The notes under the pieces are model-generated. The model searched no databases and was not told the DNA's origin. It saw only the letters and a program-made list of their open reading frames with translations. From the NCBI RefSeq assembly GCF_008271805.1, contig NZ_VSRY01000123.1, positions 1-64,000 on the forward strand: a stretch of DNA of 64,000 nucleotides. Direction: 5' to 3'. Positions 27,595 through 36,493 of this stretch are shown here, in pieces; the first letter of the stretch is position 1, and the number at the start of each line of letters is the position of its first letter. This DNA is from Streptomyces sp. TRM49041 (GTDB lineage Bacteria; Actinomycetota; Actinomycetes; Streptomycetales; Streptomycetaceae). Position numbers and translations under genes: made by a program.

Positions 27595-29657
27595 CCGGCC
27601 CGCGCCACGCCCTGGTGATCGGGGCGCAGTGTCCCGACCTCGGCCCGCTGGACGAGCTGGAGGAAGCGGCCGGGGCGCTGCACGAGACGCTCACCGCTCC
27701 CTGGGCCGGCGGCTGCGAGAAGGACCCGCCGAGCGGGGCGACGCTGCTGTGCGGTGGCGGGCTGGCGCGGGCGGACGTCGAGGAGGCGATCCGCCGGGCC
27801 GCGCTCAGCGCGGGCGAGGCCGGTGCGGTGCTCGTCGTGGCGCTGCTGGGCCACGGCATGGCGTCCGGGACGAGCCTGTACTTCATGGCCGGCGACTCTC
27901 GGGCGGAGGCGCCCGTGACGGCGGTGGACGTCGGGTCGCTGCTGGCGCAGGCGCTGGACACGCAGGGCGTCGCGGGGGTCATCGCCATCGTGGACACGTG
28001 CCACGCGGGAAACGCGGTGCCGGATCTGAAGTCCGTGGCGAACGGCATCCGGCAGGGCGACACACGGCTGTCGCTGCTCATGGGGTCCGGGGCGGCCGAG
28101 GAGGCGTACGGGCTGCGGTTCAGCAGGACCCTGGTGAAGGTCCTCCAGGACGGCATCGCCACGTCGGGGGAGATCTTGTTGCCCGAGGCCGTCGTGGAGG
28201 CCGTGCGGGACGACGCCGGCACGGCGGGGCAGGCGATTCTCCGGGCGGAGTTCGACGGCGCCCGGTTCGCCGCGGCCCGGCTGTGGCTGGCGCACAATCC
28301 GCGGCACTCCGCCGGCCTCACCGGTGCCCTGCTCGGCCGGGTGGGGTCGGAGGAGCTGACCCGGGCGGTCGCGGCCGTGGACGACGCACTGCTCGAAGGT
28401 CAGGTGACGACGGTTCGCGAGCTGGACGGTGTCCGGTCCGGGCTGGCGGCGGCCGCGCCGTCGGCCGAACGGGCGTGGGCGCTTGGTGTGGTCGACGCGC
28501 TGGACGCGGCCGCGCGGACGGTGGGGCTGCTCAGTGCCTGGCCGGGCGCCGCGCTCACCTCGGGTCTGCTGCGACGGACGCTGACCGCAGTATGCCCGGG
28601 CCCGGTGGACCCGCTGCCCGATTCGTCGGGCGCCGAACTGCTGCGGGACGCGGTCGAGTATCTGCTGCTGCGGGCACCACTCGCCGGGCAGCGGCGGACC
28701 GTGCCGCTCACGGACTTCGTTGCCCTGCTGGCCCACGAGACCGGTGTGGAGCCGGGTACGCCCGCGGTACGCGCCTGGGCAGCGGCCCTGGGCGCCGGGA
28801 TCGACCTGAACGACGCGTTCGAGCGGCTGCACGACCGGACGCGGGACATGCGGCTGCGGCTGGTGGTCAGCCTGCACGCGGCGGTCGGCGACGAGTGGCC
28901 CGAGACGCTGGCGGCCTGGCTCCTGGACGACGGAACGGTGCGCGAGCGGGAGGAGTTCGCGTGCACCCCGGACCGTGCCGGGGTGGAGGGACAGGTGGGG
29001 GCGGCACTGCGGTGGGCGTCGCGGCTGGCATCCGCGCTGGACGCGCCGCTGCGCCGGGTGGAGATCGCCGCGCCCGCTCCCCTGCTGGTCCAGTGGCGCC
29101 CGGAGGAGACCTACTTCGGGATGCGGCTGGGCGCGGAGCACGACGTCGTGCTGCGGTGGAGCGACCGAATCCAGCCGCCCGAACACCTGTGGTGGATCAA
29201 CAACCGGGCCCGCAGCACGCTCCGCGCCATGGAGACGTGCCCGGACAGCACCCGCGTGGACTGGCTGGGCGAGGGCGACACACGGCAGGTGCGCGAGCTC
29301 CACGACCGGCTGCTGAGCGGGCCGCGCACACGAGCGGTCGCACTGGAGCACCGGCCGCCGCATCTGAAGGACATGCTGGAGACGCTGCTGGCCTCCTCGC
29401 CCATCGTGCTTTGGCCGGAGGACGACTCGCGCCGTGTCCCGGCGGAGGCGCGCCGCTGCGTGGACACCTACTGGCATCTGCTGCCCGTGGAGTTCTGCCG
29501 CGCGTACCGCGACAGATGGAACGGGTGCGGAACGCCGCGCCGGGCGCCGGAGCGCGGGCACCTGGCCCGTTTGCGCACGGTGTGGGACGACCCGGAGTGG
29601 CTTGAGTTCTGCAGGTGGTTCGAACAGTTCGCGACGGATGGGGAGAGTCCCGCATGA
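27591..29657 (+). CDS. Caspase-like protease with VMAP-type C-terminal region
   Basis: A 688-residue protein. Residues 1-240 form a caspase/metacaspase fold: first strand RHALVIGAQ, catalytic His88 in VALLGHGMASG, catalytic Cys137 in IVDTCHAGNA. Both dyad residues are intact. Residues 240-430 are helical. Residues 430-680 match the VMAP C-terminal domain of vWA-MoxR-associated proteins (RLRLVVSLHAAVGDEWPETL, LLVQWRPEETYFG, PIVLWPEDDSRR). It is coupled by 4-bp overlaps to the hydrolase upstream and the MoxR gene downstream. In such systems the N-terminal domain is thought to be the effector, released when MoxR and vWA proteins sense a trigger. The target protein is unknown. Confidence 0.82.
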   Translation: MTGPRHALVIGAQCPDLGPLDELEEAAGALHETLTAPWAGGCEKDPPSGATLLCGGGLARADVEEAIRRAALSAGEAGAVLVVALLGHGMASGTSLYFMAGDSRAEAPVTAVDVGSLLAQALDTQGVAGVIAIVDTCHAGNAVPDLKSVANGIRQGDTRLSLLMGSGAAEEAYGLRFSRTLVKVLQDGIATSGEILLPEAVVEAVRDDAGTAGQAILRAEFDGARFAAARLWLAHNPRHSAGLTGALLGRVGSEELTRAVAAVDDALLEGQVTTVRELDGVRSGLAAAAPSAERAWALGVVDALDAAARTVGLLSAWPGAALTSGLLRRTLTAVCPGPVDPLPDSSGAELLRDAVEYLLLRAPLAGQRRTVPLTDFVALLAHETGVEPGTPAVRAWAAALGAGIDLNDAFERLHDRTRDMRLRLVVSLHAAVGDEWPETLAAWLLDDGTVREREEFACTPDRAGVEGQVGAALRWASRLASALDAPLRRVEIAAPAPLLVQWRPEETYFGMRLGAEHDVVLRWSDRIQPPEHLWWINNRARSTLRAMETCPDSTRVDWLGEGDTRQVRELHDRLLSGPRTRAVALEHRPPHLKDMLETLLASSPIVLWPEDDSRRVPAEARRCVDTYWHLLPVEFCRAYRDRWNGCGTPRRAPERGHLARLRTVWDDPEWLEFCRWFEQFATDGESPA

Positions 29658-30589
29658 CCTGGCAGCCCTTCTACGCGGGGAACGGCAGCGCGCCGCAGGA
29701 GCGGGTGGAGCTGGCCCCTCCGCCGCCCTGGCGGGCGTTCCCGCGCCGGTCCCTGCACGAGCAGTTCGTGCCGCCGCGGGGTCTGGTCGAAGCGGTGAAC
29801 GCCGCGCTCGTGCTGCGCCGTCCCCTGCTCGTGACCGGCCCGGCGGGCTCCGGCAAGTCCACGGTGATCGAGCAGGTCGCGGCGGAGCTGGAGCTGGGCA
29901 CCGTGCTGCGCTGGCACATCACGTCCCGCAGCGGTCTCGCCGACGCCCTGTACCGGTACGACGCGCTCGGCAGGATCCACGCCCAGCGGCTGGAGGGCTC
30001 CGGTGGCGGCGACGACATCGCGCCGTTCCTTCGAATGGGCCCGCTGGGCACGGCCCTTCTGCCGACGCCGCGGCCACGGGCGCTGCTGATCGACGAGATC
30101 GACAAGAGTGACCTGGACCTCCCCAGTGACCTGCTGGACGTGCTGGAGCGGGGCGAGTTCGAGATCCCGGAGCTGGCCCGGTACGGGAAGGACGTGGTGG
30201 CCGTCCGGGAGTGGGGCGGCGACACCCTGCACGAGGTGCGGCGGGGGCGGGTTCAGTGCACGGAGTTCCCATTCATCGTGATGACCAGCAACGGCGAGCG
30301 GGACTTCCCGGCGGCGTTCCTGCGCAGGTGTATCCGTTTCACGATGCCGATGCCGACGCCGGAGACTCTGTTGAGGGTCGTGGAGGCGCACTTGGGCGCG
30401 GACGCGGCACGGTCGGCGGCGGCGGGTGAGCTGGTGGGCGCGTTCGTGGAACGGCTCACGGCGGGCGAGAGCCTCGCCGTGGACCAGCTGCTCAACGCCG
30501 TACACCTGCTCGCGGGTGGCAGCGCGCCGGACGAGGAACGGCGGCAGGCCGTCGTGGACCTGTTGTTGCGTGAGCTGTCCCGTGCCTGA
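29654..30589 (+). CDS. MoxR-type AAA+ ATPase
   Basis: A 311-residue AAA+ protein with Walker A GPAGSGKST (62-70), Walker B LLIDEID (144-150), sensor-1 VMTSNGERDFP and the arginine-finger region AFLRRCIRFTMPMP. The C-terminal lid follows. MoxR ATPases act as chaperones that remodel a vWA partner, and the gene directly downstream encodes a vWA protein. Start and stop overlap both neighbours (4 bp and 8 bp). All residues needed for ATP hydrolysis are present, in contrast to the altered P-loop of the NB-ARC region in the next gene. Confidence 0.92.
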   Translation: MTWQPFYAGNGSAPQERVELAPPPPWRAFPRRSLHEQFVPPRGLVEAVNAALVLRRPLLVTGPAGSGKSTVIEQVAAELELGTVLRWHITSRSGLADALYRYDALGRIHAQRLEGSGGGDDIAPFLRMGPLGTALLPTPRPRALLIDEIDKSDLDLPSDLLDVLERGEFEIPELARYGKDVVAVREWGGDTLHEVRRGRVQCTEFPFIVMTSNGERDFPAAFLRRCIRFTMPMPTPETLLRVVEAHLGADAARSAAAGELVGAFVERLTAGESLAVDQLLNAVHLLAGGSAPDEERRQAVVDLLLRELSRA

Positions 30590-33500
30590 CGCACTGGCCC
30601 GGGTCCTCTCCGCCCTGCGCCTGGCCGTCCCCGGTCTGGCCGGACCGGACGCCGGTGCCGGGCCGGGCGACGAACCCGGTACGGGTGTCGGGCTCGACGG
30701 TACGGCGCTGGCCGAGGCCCTGTGGCTGGCGGCCCGGATGGCGGAGGGGCAGCAGCAGGCGACCGCGACCGCGCCGCCCACCCGTCCGCCGTCGACCGCG
30801 GACGGCGGCGAGGCACCCGCCTCGGACGCTACGGAAGAGCCGGTACCGGAGCGTCCGGTGACACCCGGGCATGGCATGGGCGGTCCCGTCGCCGCCACCT
30901 CGTCCGGTGGGACGCGCGCCCTGCACGAACGGCTTCCGGGCAGCGACACCCGGATGCGCGGCCACGCCGTGGCGGCACCCCACGCGACGGGGCTGCCGCG
31001 TGCCCTGGAGGTGACACGGGCGCTGCGGCCGTGGAAGCGCCCGTGGCCCGAGGGACGGCGCAGCGCCCTCGACATCGACGCGACGGTGGACAGCTACGCC
31101 CGCAGCGGCGAGCTGCTCCCGGTGTTCGCGGCCGCGCCGGAACGCTGGTTCGACCTGGCCCTGGTCGTCGACCGCTCCCCCAACATGAGGGTGTGGGAGG
31201 AGACCCTCACCGACTTCACGACCGTCCTCGACCGCCTCGGGGCCTTCCGCACCCTCCAGGTGCGGGACCTCGGGTTCGACGCCGACGGCCGTCCACGGGC
31301 GCCGGGGCAGCTGCGCCGCGCGGACGGGCGCAGGCTGGTCGTCGTGGTGTCGGACTGCATGGCCGAGCCGTGGCGTGCGCCCGAGGTTTGGCAGCTGTTA
31401 CGCGCGTGGGCGGCCACGACACCCATGGCGCTGCTCAACCCGCTGCCCACGAAGCTGTGGCGGCGCGGTGGACTGAACCTGCCCACGGTCCGGTTCACGC
31501 CCGCGGCCCCCGGCGCCCACCGCAGTCGCCTCCCGCACGAGGCTCCCCCGCTCCTCGACCTCGCCGACCCCGACAGCACCGGCCAGGGCGGTTCCGGGGC
31601 ATGGCTGCCGATTCCTGTGCTCTCGCTGTCGCCGCACTCGCTGGACCGCTGGTCGCGGGCCGCGATGCGCGGCGACCCCGAGGGCTGCACCGCCGTACTC
31701 GTCCCGCCCGGCGGGCGCCTGCCGGGCCGGCCACGGCCGTCCGCCGTGCCGTTGCCACCCGGCACGGTCGCGAAGGGCTTCCTCCGTACCGCGGCGCCCC
31801 GGGCGGCGCGTCTGGCGGTGCTGTGCTCGCCGTTCGACCGGCTCAGCCTGCAGCTCCTGCACGTCATCCGCCGGGAGCTCGTGCCGGAGGCGACGACCGC
31901 CGATGTGGCGGAGGTCGTGACCAGCGGCCTGTTCGAGCTGGAGCAGGCAAGCGACGGCGACGGGCACGGGCCCCTGGAGCTGGTGCTGCCGGACGAGGCG
32001 AGGGCGGTGCTGCGGGAGCGGCTCCCCGCCCACGAGGCGTGGCGCGTCCACCAGGCCCTCGACCGGCATGTCGCCTCCCGGGGCGACGGCCGGGCCCGGC
32101 TCCCCTCGGTGGTCCGGGACCCGGCCGGGCCGCAGGCTCTGCCGGCCGAGCACGAGGCGTTCGCCCGTGCGTCACGGCAGACCCTGGAGCTGCTGGGGCT
32201 GGCGGTGCCGGAGGAGGCGGCGGGAGCGCCGTCCGGAGCACATGAGTCCCGTACCGCCCCGTCTCCGCGACTCCCGGCCCCGCCCCACCCGTTCGTCGGC
32301 CACACCGAGGCCGTGAACCAGCTCGTGGCACGGCTGAGCGCGCCGGACGGCGGGGTCCACCAGGTGAGCGCGCTGCTCGGATCTCCGGGCGCCGGCCGGA
32401 CGGCGTTCGCCCTGCACGTGGCTCACCGGGTGCGGGAGCACTACCCGGACGGCCAGTTCTACGTGGACCTGCGCGGCTCGACCGAGCATCCCGTGCCGCC
32501 GGAAGCCGCCCTGCACCGTCTGCTGACCGACCTCGGCGCCCCCGTCGACGAAGGCCCGCACACCGCCGACGAGCTCGCGGCGAAGCTGGCGGAGGCACTC
32601 GCCCGGCGACGCGTCCTGCTCGTTCTCGACGACGCGCCGGACTGGGACGAGATCCGGCGTCTGCTGCCCACCGCACCCGGCTGCGCGGCCATCGTCACCT
32701 CCCGGAACATGCCGGCGAACCCCGTCGGCCGGGAGATCCTGCTCCCTCCCCTCCGTCACGAGGAGTCCCATGCGCTGCTCACCTCCCTGGTGGACATGGA
32801 GGGCGACGAGGACCGTGCGGCGCTCCGGGGGCTGACCGCGGGCGGCGCCTGGTGGCCGCTGACTCTCCGGATCACCGGCTCCTGGATCGCTTCGGGGTCC
32901 GCGCCGCCGTTGCCGGAGCTGAGGCGGATGCTGCGCGCCGCCCGGCCCGCCGCGGCGCCCGCCGAACCCGGCGAGGACCTCGAAGCGGTGCTGCGCCTGC
33001 GGCTGAGCCATCTGCCCGGCAGGCTGTTGGAGGCCATGCGGCTGCTCGCCCTCGCGGAGACCGGGCAACTGACGCGCGAAGAGGCTTCGGCCCTCCTCGG
33101 CACCGGGCGGGCCGCACAGGCGACGCTCGACAGACTGGTGACCGAGGGGCTGCTGGAGCGGCCGGGTGCCGACCTGTACCGGATGCCGGAAGCGGTGCAC
33201 CGCCATGTGCGGCGGTCCGCGTACGACAGCCCGGACGCCGAGAACGCGACCGCCCGGCTCCTGCGCCTCCATCTCTTCGCCGCGGCCGCCCTGTACGAGC
33301 GGCGGCGGCCCGGTTCCCGACTCGCCGCCCGGCTCGGGGTGGAACCCGCGCAGCCCTGGACGAGTCAGGGCACGGACGATGTGTGGCTGCCCAACGCGCT
33401 GGCGCTGCCGACGACGGCGGACTCTCCTCGCGCCGCCAACAGCGCGCTGCTGCGCCGCTTGGCGGACCTGCTGCTCCTCCTTCAGGACCTTGCCTCGTCG

Positions 33501-35675
33501 ATCCCCTACCGGTCCCGGTATCAGGACGCGACCCGGTCCCTGATCACGACGTGGCCCGGATCGGACCAGCTGGCGCACATCCGATTCGTGGTCGCCCTGG
33601 CACACGGTCAGTACGCCGCGGGTCGGCCCGGCCAGGCCGAGGAGACGCTCGGCGTGGTGGCACGCTCCGTCCTGGAGCAGGACCGCGCCACCGGCGGGCT
33701 CACCGCCCTGCTGGCCGGGAGGCTGGCCGTCGAACGCGGGGCGCCGAGTGACGCCGTACGGGATCTGGAACAGGCCCTGCACGCCTTTCGGGCCGACGAC
33801 GACAGCCACGGAGTGGCGACCAGCTGTCTCGAGCTGGCCCGGGTGCTCACGCGGCTCGGCAGGACCGGGGAGGCGATCCCCCTGGCGCAGGAGGCACTCG
33901 GCTGTTTCCCCGACCCCGGGCCGAGCCCGCTGACCCTGGACGCGTTGCTCTGTCTGGAGGACTCGCTCGCGGCGGCCCGCCGGTACGAGGAGCTCCTCAC
34001 CGTGCAGCGTCGTGTCCGGAGCCAGTTCCGCCTCCAGGGCCTGCGCCGCGCCGAGGGCCAGGCGCTGACGCGTATCGCCCGGAGCCTGCTGACGCTGCGA
34101 CGGCCCTCCGCGGCGGAGGCGGCGGCACAGGAGGCCCTCATGTTCTTCGCCGGGTCCGAGGACCCCGACGGCGCCGAGGCCCGCCGCCTGCTCGCCGCCG
34201 CGCGGTCCCACCTCGACGGCGAAGGGCCCGCCGCCTGGACCGTCATCGCGATCGAGGCGGACGGCGAGGACCCGGACAAGAAGCTCCGGGTCCTCGCACC
34301 CGTCATCGACGCCCTGGAGGCGGGCGGCGTCCTCACACCGCGGCACCAGCGCCACTGGGAGGCGACGGACGACGGTTGCCTGCTGTTCGTGGACCCGGAC
34401 GTGCCGCTCGATCCGCTGCTCGGCGAGCTGGCGGCGCGGCTTCCCGACACGCTCGAAGCGTCCGGCAGGCGGCCGGCGGCACGCCTGGCGGTGCACACCG
34501 CCACCACCGACTCAGGCACCGAGCAGTCCGGCACCGTGGGCCCCGGCACCGTGGGCCCCGGCACCGTGGACCCGCGCGCGGTGGACCCGCGCGCCACGAA
34601 GACAGCGACCGAGCTCGACATCCGGCTCGCCTTCGCGATGCTGCGCTCCGCGGAGTTCCGGCGGATCTCGGAGAACTTTCCCGTCCATCCGACCTTCTGC
34701 GTCTCACCCGAGGCGTTCGGCCGCCTCACGCGGCAGGGCGACGACGGGCTCGTGGCAGGCCGGTTCGTGCCACGCGAGGTCACCGCCGCGTCCGGTGAAG
34801 TGGTCTCCGTCGTCCTCACCCCGCAGGTGGACCTGTCCGCGTACGACGCCGAACTACTCATGCTGGCACGGGCCTTCAATGACCTGGATCCGGACGGAAG
34901 TCGTACGGCCGTGATGTTGAGAGAGTGTCTTGACTCCGCTCTCGCCCCGGTAACCACGGGCAGGTTCGATCCCGAGCAGCTCGACCAGCGGGAGCGAGCT
35001 CGGATCCGCCCCGAGCTGGAGCGGGCGCTGCACACCGCCTTGCCGTTCACCACGGCCTGCCGGCTCGAGCTGTTGCTCGGGGGGCGGGAGTGGACGTCCC
35101 CGGTGGCCACGGCGGAGGGCCTCTGCCTGGTGGTGACCGTCGACGACGGGCACGCTCGCTGGTCGGCCGGGCTCCTGCGGAGGCGGCCCGGTACGCCTTC
35201 CGCCCAGGCCCGGACGGGCATGCTCTGGCTGCACCAGGACGCGCCATTGCCGGAGAACGTGCTACTGCGCCTGGCCGAGGAGGACCGTGCCGCGATCCTG
35301 GCGCCCGCGTCCGCGGCGGACCGTGCCGCCGAGCTCTTCCGGCGGGTGCGGGGCCGACCCGTACGGGACGCCGCGCTGCGGGCGGTGACGCGGCGCCGGG
35401 ACAGTGCGCGGCGTGTCCGGGAGGCGGCGGTGGCGCTCCGGGACGAAGGGGTTCTGGTGCTGGGCGGCAACCGGCGGGGGCGGGAGCTGGCCGCGGCGTT
35501 GCGGGTGCCCGTGCCGGAGGCGGACGCGTATGTGAGCGTACGGCTGGCCCGGCGCCGCCCGCACCACACCGGGCCCTCGGTGCTGGCGGGCGGCGTGGCG
35601 TGGGTCGTGGCCGGTTCGGACGACCCCGTGGAGCCGCTGCCCCAGGACTTGCCCAGCCCCCGCCGCCCCCGGTGA
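30582..35675 (+). CDS. Giant vWA (SAV_2336-type), NB-ARC-like, TPR, cyclase-like and NaeI-like fusion protein
   Basis: A 1697-residue protein starting at a GTG that overlaps moxR by 8 bp. Order seen: a disordered N-terminus; an SAV_2336/vWA-like domain (about 135-530) with D-x-S at 197-199 (VVDRSPN); an NB-ARC-like NTPase (about 565-800), P-loop GSPGAGRT (600-607) with Arg606 replacing Lys and Walker B LLVLDDAPD; winged-helix and TPR-like repeats (about 800-1195); a domain resembling class III nucleotide cyclases (about 1217-1395: DGCLLFVDPDVPLDPLL, RLAVHT) without the usual metal Asp; and a region like NaeI (about 1422-1690: LDPDGSRTAVMLRECLD, RWSAGLLRRRPGT, LPENVLLRL, ELFRRVRGRP, GVLVLGG). 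The NaeI catalytic D-C-K strand is missing. I infer a sensor-scaffold partner of MoxR that may bind DNA. Confidence 0.78.
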   Translation: MPDALARVLSALRLAVPGLAGPDAGAGPGDEPGTGVGLDGTALAEALWLAARMAEGQQQATATAPPTRPPSTADGGEAPASDATEEPVPERPVTPGHGMGGPVAATSSGGTRALHERLPGSDTRMRGHAVAAPHATGLPRALEVTRALRPWKRPWPEGRRSALDIDATVDSYARSGELLPVFAAAPERWFDLALVVDRSPNMRVWEETLTDFTTVLDRLGAFRTLQVRDLGFDADGRPRAPGQLRRADGRRLVVVVSDCMAEPWRAPEVWQLLRAWAATTPMALLNPLPTKLWRRGGLNLPTVRFTPAAPGAHRSRLPHEAPPLLDLADPDSTGQGGSGAWLPIPVLSLSPHSLDRWSRAAMRGDPEGCTAVLVPPGGRLPGRPRPSAVPLPPGTVAKGFLRTAAPRAARLAVLCSPFDRLSLQLLHVIRRELVPEATTADVAEVVTSGLFELEQASDGDGHGPLELVLPDEARAVLRERLPAHEAWRVHQALDRHVASRGDGRARLPSVVRDPAGPQALPAEHEAFARASRQTLELLGLAVPEEAAGAPSGAHESRTAPSPRLPAPPHPFVGHTEAVNQLVARLSAPDGGVHQVSALLGSPGAGRTAFALHVAHRVREHYPDGQFYVDLRGSTEHPVPPEAALHRLLTDLGAPVDEGPHTADELAAKLAEALARRRVLLVLDDAPDWDEIRRLLPTAPGCAAIVTSRNMPANPVGREILLPPLRHEESHALLTSLVDMEGDEDRAALRGLTAGGAWWPLTLRITGSWIASGSAPPLPELRRMLRAARPAAAPAEPGEDLEAVLRLRLSHLPGRLLEAMRLLALAETGQLTREEASALLGTGRAAQATLDRLVTEGLLERPGADLYRMPEAVHRHVRRSAYDSPDAENATARLLRLHLFAAAALYERRRPGSRLAARLGVEPAQPWTSQGTDDVWLPNALALPTTADSPRAANSALLRRLADLLLLLQDLASSIPYRSRYQDATRSLITTWPGSDQLAHIRFVVALAHGQYAAGRPGQAEETLGVVARSVLEQDRATGGLTALLAGRLAVERGAPSDAVRDLEQALHAFRADDDSHGVATSCLELARVLTRLGRTGEAIPLAQEALGCFPDPGPSPLTLDALLCLEDSLAAARRYEELLTVQRRVRSQFRLQGLRRAEGQALTRIARSLLTLRRPSAAEAAAQEALMFFAGSEDPDGAEARRLLAAARSHLDGEGPAAWTVIAIEADGEDPDKKLRVLAPVIDALEAGGVLTPRHQRHWEATDDGCLLFVDPDVPLDPLLGELAARLPDTLEASGRRPAARLAVHTATTDSGTEQSGTVGPGTVGPGTVDPRAVDPRATKTATELDIRLAFAMLRSAEFRRISENFPVHPTFCVSPEAFGRLTRQGDDGLVAGRFVPREVTAASGEVVSVVLTPQVDLSAYDAELLMLARAFNDLDPDGSRTAVMLRECLDSALAPVTTGRFDPEQLDQRERARIRPELERALHTALPFTTACRLELLLGGREWTSPVATAEGLCLVVTVDDGHARWSAGLLRRRPGTPSAQARTGMLWLHQDAPLPENVLLRLAEEDRAAILAPASAADRAAELFRRVRGRPVRDAALRAVTRRRDSARRVREAAVALRDEGVLVLGGNRRGRELAAALRVPVPEADAYVSVRLARRRPHHTGPSVLAGGVAWVVAGSDDPVEPLPQDLPSPRRPR

Positions 35676-35684
35676 ACGCGCCGG

Positions 35685-35900
35685 TCAGCGCCCCGTGGTG
35701 GCGGCCCGGCGCTTGAGGCGGCGCCGCCTGAGCCGGTCGACGCACTCCCCGACGACGATGATCACGGCGGCACCCCGAGCGCAGTCGGCGAAGCTCTCGG
35801 GGCCCGACATCAGCAGGGTCACACCCCACAGGAACAAGGTGACGACCGCCCACCAGGCGACCCACCGGCCGAGCACGGTCAATCCACGTCGTAGCTGCAC
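35685..35900 (-). CDS. Small membrane protein, hypothetical
   Basis: A 71-residue protein with two hydrophobic segments (LGRWVAWWAVVTLFLWGVTL and a weaker one around DCARGAAVIIVVGE) and a basic C-terminus (RLRRRRLKRRAA), giving a hairpin with both ends inside. The GTG start at 35900 is the first that leads directly into the membrane segment. The ribosome-binding site is weak. It converges on the giant conflict-system gene only 9 bp away. No function can be assigned. Confidence 0.6.
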   Translation of the reverse strand: MQLRRGLTVLGRWVAWWAVVTLFLWGVTLLMSGPESFADCARGAAVIIVVGECVDRLRRRRLKRRAATTGR

Positions 35901-36242
35901 CGCGTCACCGTACGCCGCCGGGTGAGGGGCGGCCGCGTCAGGGCCCCTCCGCGTCGCCCGTGTCCACGGCCGCCGCCTCCTCCGTGCGGCGGCGCAGCCC
36001 CACCGGCAACGCCGGCACCTCCGGTTCGCAGCCGGACGGGACCAGCCCCATGCCCCACGCGTACGCCTGCGAGTGTCCTCGGCGTACGGTCGAAGCACCG
36101 ATACCCCTCCAGAGCCGCGTCCGTCCGGTCCGGTCGTGAGCGGGCAGACACGACGGCCCGGTCGCACCGATGACACCGAGGGCGCCCCGGCGGCACCGGG
36201 TGGCCTGCTGGACCTCGATGGCAAGTCCCTGCACGGCGTCGG

Positions 36243-36446
36243 TCAGACCTCGGAGGCCACGTGCGGTACGCCGACGCAGATCCGGCACAGCATGCGTCGG
36301 CCGCGCCCGGCGTGGGTCGGTGCCGTACCGGCGAGTTCGTGGACCTCCTCGCCGCGCACATGCACGTGGTCGCGGCACAGGCCGGCGCCGCAGAAGTGGC
36401 ACACGGCGACGGCGGTGTTCGGCTGAGTGCATTCGTAACAGTTCAC
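36243..36446 (-). CDS. DUF2180 small zinc-ribbon protein
   Basis: A 67-residue protein with paired metal-binding motifs: NCYECTQ, VCHFCGAGLCRDH and LCRICV, giving seven Cys and several His in a treble-clef-like arrangement. This is the DUF2180 family, common in Streptomyces and of unknown role, possibly protein or nucleic-acid binding. The GTG start at 36446 fits the family N-terminus (NCYEC) and has GTGAGGA upstream. Upstream in the same direction lies a broken glycosyltransferase gene. Confidence 0.8.
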   Translation of the reverse strand: MNCYECTQPNTAVAVCHFCGAGLCRDHVHVRGEEVHELAGTAPTHAGRGRRMLCRICVGVPHVASEV

Positions 36447-36493
36447 AGTCGTCCTCACTTTCGGCTCCGGCGGTTTCGCCGCCGGGACCTCCG

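Noticed and set aside
27123..29561. A long open frame of 812 codons on the minus strand opposite the caspase gene
   Set aside because: It mirrors the GC-rich third positions of the real gene, has no family motifs, and its composition (Arg, Pro, His, Gln rich) is that of an antisense shadow.
30582..35675. An active type II restriction enzyme
   Set aside because: The NaeI-like segment lacks the Asp-Cys-Lys catalytic strand and no methyltransferase gene accompanies it. The methyltransferase at 37758 is a small-molecule type, without a DNA-methylase motif.
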